NCBI GenBank assembly: GCA_002331335.1
Contig: DCZO01000015.1
Coordinates: forward strand, 1 to 64,000
Reading direction: 5' to 3'
From: Nitrospira sp. UBA2082
Lineage (GTDB): Bacteria > Nitrospirota > Nitrospiria > Nitrospirales > Nitrospiraceae
DNA length: 64,000 nucleotides
In this document: one piece after another, positions 60,245 to 64,000 of the stretch
How positions within the stretch are numbered: position 1 is the first letter of the stretch
Layout: each line of letters starts with the position of its first letter
The notes under the pieces: model-generated
Seen by the model: only the letters and a program-made list of their open reading frames with translations
What the model was told of the DNA's origin: nothing
Databases searched by the model: none
Program-made: the position numbers and the translations under genes

Positions 60245-61282
60245 CTAGCGTTGAGCCGCTCCGGCCTTCAGAGGCACCGGCACCCACGTGGCGCCGCCGT
60301 CGGTCGAGCGATAGAGGCCGCTGCCGTTTGTACCGGCGTAGAGCATCTGAGAGTTCGTCGGCGCCATGGCCAGGGCTCTGATGTTGAGCGTGGCTAGCCC
60401 TTGGTTCATCGCTTGCCAGGTCTTGCCGCCGTCTGTACTTTTCCACACTCCGGCGGGACCACCGAGATAGAGCCTCGACGAGTCCGTCGGATGGAGCACC
60501 ACGCTGCTGATGAACGGATCGGCCAGTCCCTGGCCGATCCGTTCCCAATGCTCGCCTTTGTCCGCCGTATGAAACAGGCCTTTCGTCGTGCCCGCGTACA
60601 CGACATCCGGCTTGGTCCGGTCGATCTCGATCGCATTGACCCCTAGGGCCATGGCGGCCATCAGTTCGGTCTCCGGGATTAAACCGTTGTTGATTTTCTT
60701 CCACGTCGTCGCGGCATCGTCAGAGCGATAGACTCCGCCCGTTGTCCCGCCATAGAGCACCGCCGGCTCTTTGGGATTGATCGCGATTGACGTCACGATG
60801 TGGACTTCCTTCATCCCGTTCATCCGCTCCGCCCATTCACGGCCTGCATCTTTCGTATAAAAAGCGCCCACGGTCGTCGCGGCATAGATTTGTTCGCTGG
60901 CCGCCGGATGAAACACGAACTGATTGATGAACGACACGTGCTCTTTCAATCCAACATTGTGCGGCAGCCAATGCTGCCCGCCGTCCGGACTTTTGTAGAC
61001 CGCATCGCCCATCGTCCCGGCGTAGATGGTGGCCGGCAGGAGCGGATCGATCGCGAGCGTCGTCACGCGCCGCGCGCTGAAGCTCGGAAACTTCTCCCAG
61101 GTCCCTCCCCCATCGCGCGATTTGTAGACCGCGTCGTTCGTGGCGACATAGAGAATGTCGGGATTCTTCGGATGCAGCGCGATCGAGACGATGGATTCGC
61201 TCTCCTTCTGGCAGCCGAGGGAAAACAGGACAAGCGTCAAGAAAATGAATCGAGCGAAGGAACAGGCGGCTTTGGTCAACAT
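60245..61282 (-). CDS. BNR/YCF48-like beta-propeller lipoprotein
   Basis: 345 residues with lipobox SLGC (Cys24). Seven to eight repeats of the Asp-box type (VYKSRDGGGTWEKF, VYKSPDGGQHW, VYRSDDAATTWKKI, LFHTADKGEHWERI, VWKSTDGGKTWQAM, LYRSTDGGATWVPV) build a beta-propeller. Such proteins sit in the periplasm or outer membrane and often aid assembly or bind glycans. The partner is unknown. The upstream gap 61283-61504 holds no gene I can see. Confidence 0.85.
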   Translation of the reverse strand: MLTKAACSFARFIFLTLVLFSLGCQKESESIVSIALHPKNPDILYVATNDAVYKSRDGGGTWEKFPSFSARRVTTLAIDPLLPATIYAGTMGDAVYKSPDGGQHWLPHNVGLKEHVSFINQFVFHPAASEQIYAATTVGAFYTKDAGREWAERMNGMKEVHIVTSIAINPKEPAVLYGGTTGGVYRSDDAATTWKKINNGLIPETELMAAMALGVNAIEIDRTKPDVVYAGTTKGLFHTADKGEHWERIGQGLADPFISSVVLHPTDSSRLYLGGPAGVWKSTDGGKTWQAMNQGLATLNIRALAMAPTNSQMLYAGTNGSGLYRSTDGGATWVPVPLKAGAAQR

Positions 61283-61504
61283 GGCGTAGTGGCGGCTGAC
61301 TCAACCACAGCGGTCGGATGGGAGTCAAGGAGATGCACCGGAGAATGATTAAGCCCTTCGCAGCGATAACGGAACTAAGCTGGTCTGTAGAGCATGCCGA
61401 TCAGGCGCACTAGGGAATGTTGACAAGTGCTAGCATATGCGAAACAATCGCAATCCTACGTGCAGGTTTCAGGTGCGTACTATGCCGGTCAATATACTCA
61501 ATAG

Positions 61505-63637
61505 TTAGGTGGCTGAAACGGGATCGCTCTCGCCATGCCGATTACGCCCGCGCAAGTCCAGGCTGCCCAGGTCGCGCAACATGCAGCCGCACACGACATC
61601 GCTCCGCAGGTTCGGCTACTCGCAGGGCCTGGGACCGGAAAGTCATCATCCATAGAAGAGCGGGTCCACTGGCTTCTGTCGAACGGAACCCCGCCAACGC
61701 AGATTGTGGCCGTGTCGTTCACACGCGCGGCAGCACAAGATCTTGAACGGCGCATTCGCGGATATGGTCAGCAGCATGGTTACGCACACGTTCAGCAGGT
61801 GCGCGTTAGTACCCTTCACTCCGTTGCCCTGCGCATACTGCGACAAACGGGTCTACTCGCCGCATTTCCGGTTGAACCCAGAGTTCTTGATGATTGGGAA
61901 CTGGAGAAGATCTTTGACACCGAGTTTGGAGAAAGAGCAGCAATCACACAGAAGACTCGACGTGAGGCAATCCGTCGTGCACATGAAGCATTCTGGAGCA
62001 CGGGAGTCTGGAATCCTGCGAATTACATCCCCCCTAATCCGCCAATCTCTCTTCAAGAGCAGAATGCGTTCCAGGCGTTCCTTAGCTCGCGTGGCCAAGT
62101 GTACGCCTGCGTACTCCCTGGTGAACTTGTCCGAAAGTGCGTGGACGCCGCGAGTGCTGGCGTAGTGAATCTGCCCCAGCTGTTCGGCGCGTCGCACGTC
62201 ATCGTCGATGAGTATCAAGACCTCAATCAGTGCGATCTGGAGTTTGTTCGTCTCCTTGCCACAACCGGTGTGACGCTCTTCGCTGCGGGCGACGACGACC
62301 AAAGCATATATTCTTTCCGCTTCGCCTCTCCAGCCGGGATCCAAACGTTCCACAACACATATCCAAACGCCTCCGCTAGGGCGCTCGATGACTGCTTTAG
62401 GTGTACCCCGGCAATCCTTGGCGCCGCATACAACCTTGTCGGAGCGTATGCGGACCCAATCCGTCTTCCTAAACAGGTCTCATCTCTCTATGCGACCGCC
62501 AACCCCGCAGTTGGAGGCATAGTCCACCGCTGGCGCTTTGCCTCCTCTCAAGCAGAAGCTACGGCCATCGCTGCGTCATGTAGAGATCTGATCGCCTCCG
62601 GAGTGAGTGCTAATCAGATCATGATCCTGGTGAGTAGTGTCCCGACACTAGGACACCCACTCACCAATGCGCTACAGGAGGCGCAGGTGCCGTTTCGCCC
62701 ACCTCGCCCGACACCTTTATCTGACACAGCCCATGGACGGCTCGGACTGGCCCTCCTGCGCATTGTTTCAGACACAGCGGACTACATTGCGCTTCGAACA
62801 ATTCTTGGTCTGCGCACCGGTGTGGGCATAGGTACGTGTAGTGCAATTGCAGATGCGGTTCACAACAGCAATCTTAACTATCGCGATGTTTTCGTAGCGC
62901 TTTTGCCCAATGGTGTCTTCGCTGGGCGCGCACTATCAGCCCTCCAAGCTGCTCGGGCGGCGGTCTCTCAAGTTCAGGGATGGCTTTCGACCGATCGTCT
63001 CGTGACTCGCCGGGATGCCCTGAAGACCCTTGTGATGACGACACTTGGCCCTGCCGCGCTGGTAGATTGGTCCACCGCAACAGATCCCCTCCCGAACGAA
63101 ATGATGTTGGGAGAGCTTCAGCGGTGGCTCGCTGCGCCTACCGATATCGACCGTGACCGCGTGTTAGTAGAAGTGGCCACCCGCCTTGGTGAAGTACAGG
63201 CCGACCCAGAACAAGTCGCGCCAGTTGTGCAGCTCATGACGATGCACTCCGCTAAGGGGCTGTCAGCGCAGGTTGTCTTCATCCCAGGTTTAGAGGAGGC
63301 GCTGCTCCCCGGACCTAAGCGGGCTCCTTATCCGGGTCTTGTATCGGAGGCGGCAAGATTGTTGTTTGTTTCAATCACACGGGCTAGAGCTGCGTGCGTT
63401 CTAAGCTTTGCTACGCATCGGTTAGCTCAGGGCACCTTAATGCAGCAAACGCCCTCCCGGTTCTGTCAGCATCTCGGCGGGGCGTTTGGCGGTCGTGCCG
63501 CTGGACTCACCGCCCAAGAAGTCACGCAAGTAGCCCAATGCATCGCGAGTCTCTGATCGTTCAGCGCAAGTCACCTAACCTGCTGCTGAACACGGACGCG
63601 CGACAGCAAGCTTGCCGCGCGCCGGTTACCGGCGGCG
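61505..63637 (+). mobile_element. Integron-type gene cassette carrying a UvrD-like helicase
   Basis: The unit starts inside GTTAGGT (61504-61510, a perfect GTTRRRY site cut after G), has its ATG 30 bp later, one long ORF, and ends at the G of the R' site of an attC-like hairpin (63573-63643). If the ends are joined, the new R' is GTTAGGT, the exact reverse complement of the R'' core ACCTAAC (63573-63579). That end-to-end complementarity is the hallmark of a mobile cassette. No integrase gene lies in the window. At 2133 bp it is long for a cassette. Confidence 0.7.
61535..63556 (+). CDS. UvrD/Rep-type superfamily 1 DNA helicase in a cassette
   Basis: 673 residues. Walker A LLAGPGTGKSSSIEERV (about 28-44), motif Ia VAVSFTRAAAQDLERRI, Walker B HVIVDEYQDLNQCD, motif III AAGDDDQSIYSFR, motif V MTMHSAKGLSAQVVFIPGLE and motif VI LLFVSITRARAACVL are all intact, so it should be an active 3'-5' helicase. 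It is shorter than UvrD and lacks a C-terminal Tudor tail. Given its cassette setting, a defence or mobile-element function is more likely than core repair; this is inferred. Codon use looks less GC-biased than in the neighbours. Confidence 0.87.
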   Translation: MPITPAQVQAAQVAQHAAAHDIAPQVRLLAGPGTGKSSSIEERVHWLLSNGTPPTQIVAVSFTRAAAQDLERRIRGYGQQHGYAHVQQVRVSTLHSVALRILRQTGLLAAFPVEPRVLDDWELEKIFDTEFGERAAITQKTRREAIRRAHEAFWSTGVWNPANYIPPNPPISLQEQNAFQAFLSSRGQVYACVLPGELVRKCVDAASAGVVNLPQLFGASHVIVDEYQDLNQCDLEFVRLLATTGVTLFAAGDDDQSIYSFRFASPAGIQTFHNTYPNASARALDDCFRCTPAILGAAYNLVGAYADPIRLPKQVSSLYATANPAVGGIVHRWRFASSQAEATAIAASCRDLIASGVSANQIMILVSSVPTLGHPLTNALQEAQVPFRPPRPTPLSDTAHGRLGLALLRIVSDTADYIALRTILGLRTGVGIGTCSAIADAVHNSNLNYRDVFVALLPNGVFAGRALSALQAARAAVSQVQGWLSTDRLVTRRDALKTLVMTTLGPAALVDWSTATDPLPNEMMLGELQRWLAAPTDIDRDRVLVEVATRLGEVQADPEQVAPVVQLMTMHSAKGLSAQVVFIPGLEEALLPGPKRAPYPGLVSEAARLLFVSITRARAACVLSFATHRLAQGTLMQQTPSRFCQHLGGAFGGRAAGLTAQEVTQVAQCIASL

Positions 63638-63643
63638 TTATGT
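63573..63643 (+). other. attC-like recombination site
   Basis: 71 bp between R'' ACCTAAC (63573-63579) and R' GTTATGT (63637-63643). The interior folds: CGCGCG pairs across the loop that holds the palindrome GCAAGCTTGC, and TGCTGCTGAAC faces GTTACCGGCGG as imperfect L boxes. R' departs from GTTRRRY at one base because its last six bases belong to the next unit. Confidence 0.65.
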
Positions 63644-63663
63644 ACCTTAAATTTCATTAAGCC

Positions 63664-64000
63664 GTGGCGACACTCTTCGAATATTTTAAAAAGGACCAAG
63701 GGCGTTCGTTGACCTTGGACAAGGACCTGGAAATCAAGGAAGCTACAGGCAAGACATTGCTCAAAATAAAAGGGAGGCTGCACACGGACTTTGAGGCAAA
63801 TGCGCTATACATATCCTTCTACATTCCGCTCTCAGATAGCGTTGAGTCCCCTGCACGCATCGTCCTAAATGCCATAGATGAAGTGATTAGCTGGAGGAGG
63901 GAAGTATTTGTTCAAGGTGGCTTCCCGGGACAAGAGCCTGCTACCAACAGCGAATGTCTATTTACTGGCCGAATATATATTTATTCGGAATTGCCGATCG
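63664..64000 (+). CDS. Hypothetical protein of a second cassette, cut by the window edge
   Basis: A frame from GTG 63664 stays open for 112 codons to the end (VATLFEYFKKDQGRSLTLDK ... RIYIYSELPI). An in-frame stop at 63658 fixes the left limit. It is rich in Ile and Lys compared with the region, with no recognised motif. It begins 26 bp after the cassette junction at 63638, as expected for a cassette gene. A start at a later codon is possible. Confidence 0.5.
   Translation, partial: MATLFEYFKKDQGRSLTLDKDLEIKEATGKTLLKIKGRLHTDFEANALYISFYIPLSDSVESPARIVLNAIDEVISWRREVFVQGGFPGQEPATNSECLFTGRIYIYSELPI

Noticed and set aside
61283..61504. Possible attI site or integrase left of the helicase cassette
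   Set aside because: No integrase frame, no second RYYYAAC-bounded hairpin and no attI-like core beyond GTTAGGT itself; the left flank looks like an ordinary gap.

Overview
The window most resembles the chromosome of a complete-ammonia-oxidising (comammox) Nitrospira. The left edge cuts a gene whose first residues (MAATSDKGYDISQW, then probably Y) match the N-terminus of ammonia monooxygenase subunit C. The rest is a GC-rich, tightly packed chromosome with a SmbP-type copper-binding protein, a tetraheme NapC-type cytochrome, several exported FGE-fold proteins and LL-diaminopimelate aminotransferase. The genus call is inference: there is no rRNA here, and AmoC is seen only as a 14-residue stub.

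Region 1 (1-2.6 kb): the amoC-like start and an exported gene upstream of it run left. A glutathione-peroxidase-like gene and two Adhesin_E-like genes run right. The divergent promoter between them carries two opposed copies of an 18-bp element.

Region 2 (2.9-22.3 kb): about 24 genes all run left with short gaps or 4-bp overlaps. They include a photolyase, a DUF523/DUF1722 protein, two CFA-synthase-like methyltransferases, two flavin amine-oxidase-like proteins, DUF1365, DUF1295 and DUF2878 proteins, a lipocalin, a CbiX-like chelatase, SDR proteins, tiny membrane proteins and three exported FGE-fold proteins. The first part of this set is familiar from light/singlet-oxygen stress regulons and suggests membrane-lipid remodelling plus DNA repair.

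Region 3 (22.3-27.3 kb): two paralogous 305-residue regulators each join a MerR-type DNA-binding domain to a cobalamin-binding domain. Both have the Wx9EH and ExHxx(G/A) signatures of CarH/LitR adenosylcobalamin photoreceptors. Each is divergent from a leftward gene (a zinc ribbon and a tetraheme cytochrome), and each intergenic region holds four helically phased copies of the element seen at 977-1020. I infer a B12/light-responsive regulon that includes the promoter next to the amoC-like gene. A cytochrome c-FGE fusion, a DCC thiol protein and SmbP lie between the regulators.

Region 4 (27.6-60.2 kb): ordinary housekeeping. It holds ttcA, a zincin/ATP-grasp pair, gpmA, an argDFGH-lysA-dapA-dapB run, transaldolase, a UDG, a lytic transglycosylase, glycerate 2-kinase with a PEP-synthase-like protein, rmuC, panC-folK, dapL, hicBA and several unknown genes, plus small dispersed repeats.

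Region 5 (60.2-64 kb): a BNR-repeat lipoprotein, then a 2.1-kb unit built like an integron gene cassette (61505-63637) carrying a UvrD/Rep-type helicase and ending in an attC-like site. A second ORF, cut by the window edge, follows it. No tRNA, rRNA, CRISPR array or integrase gene was seen.
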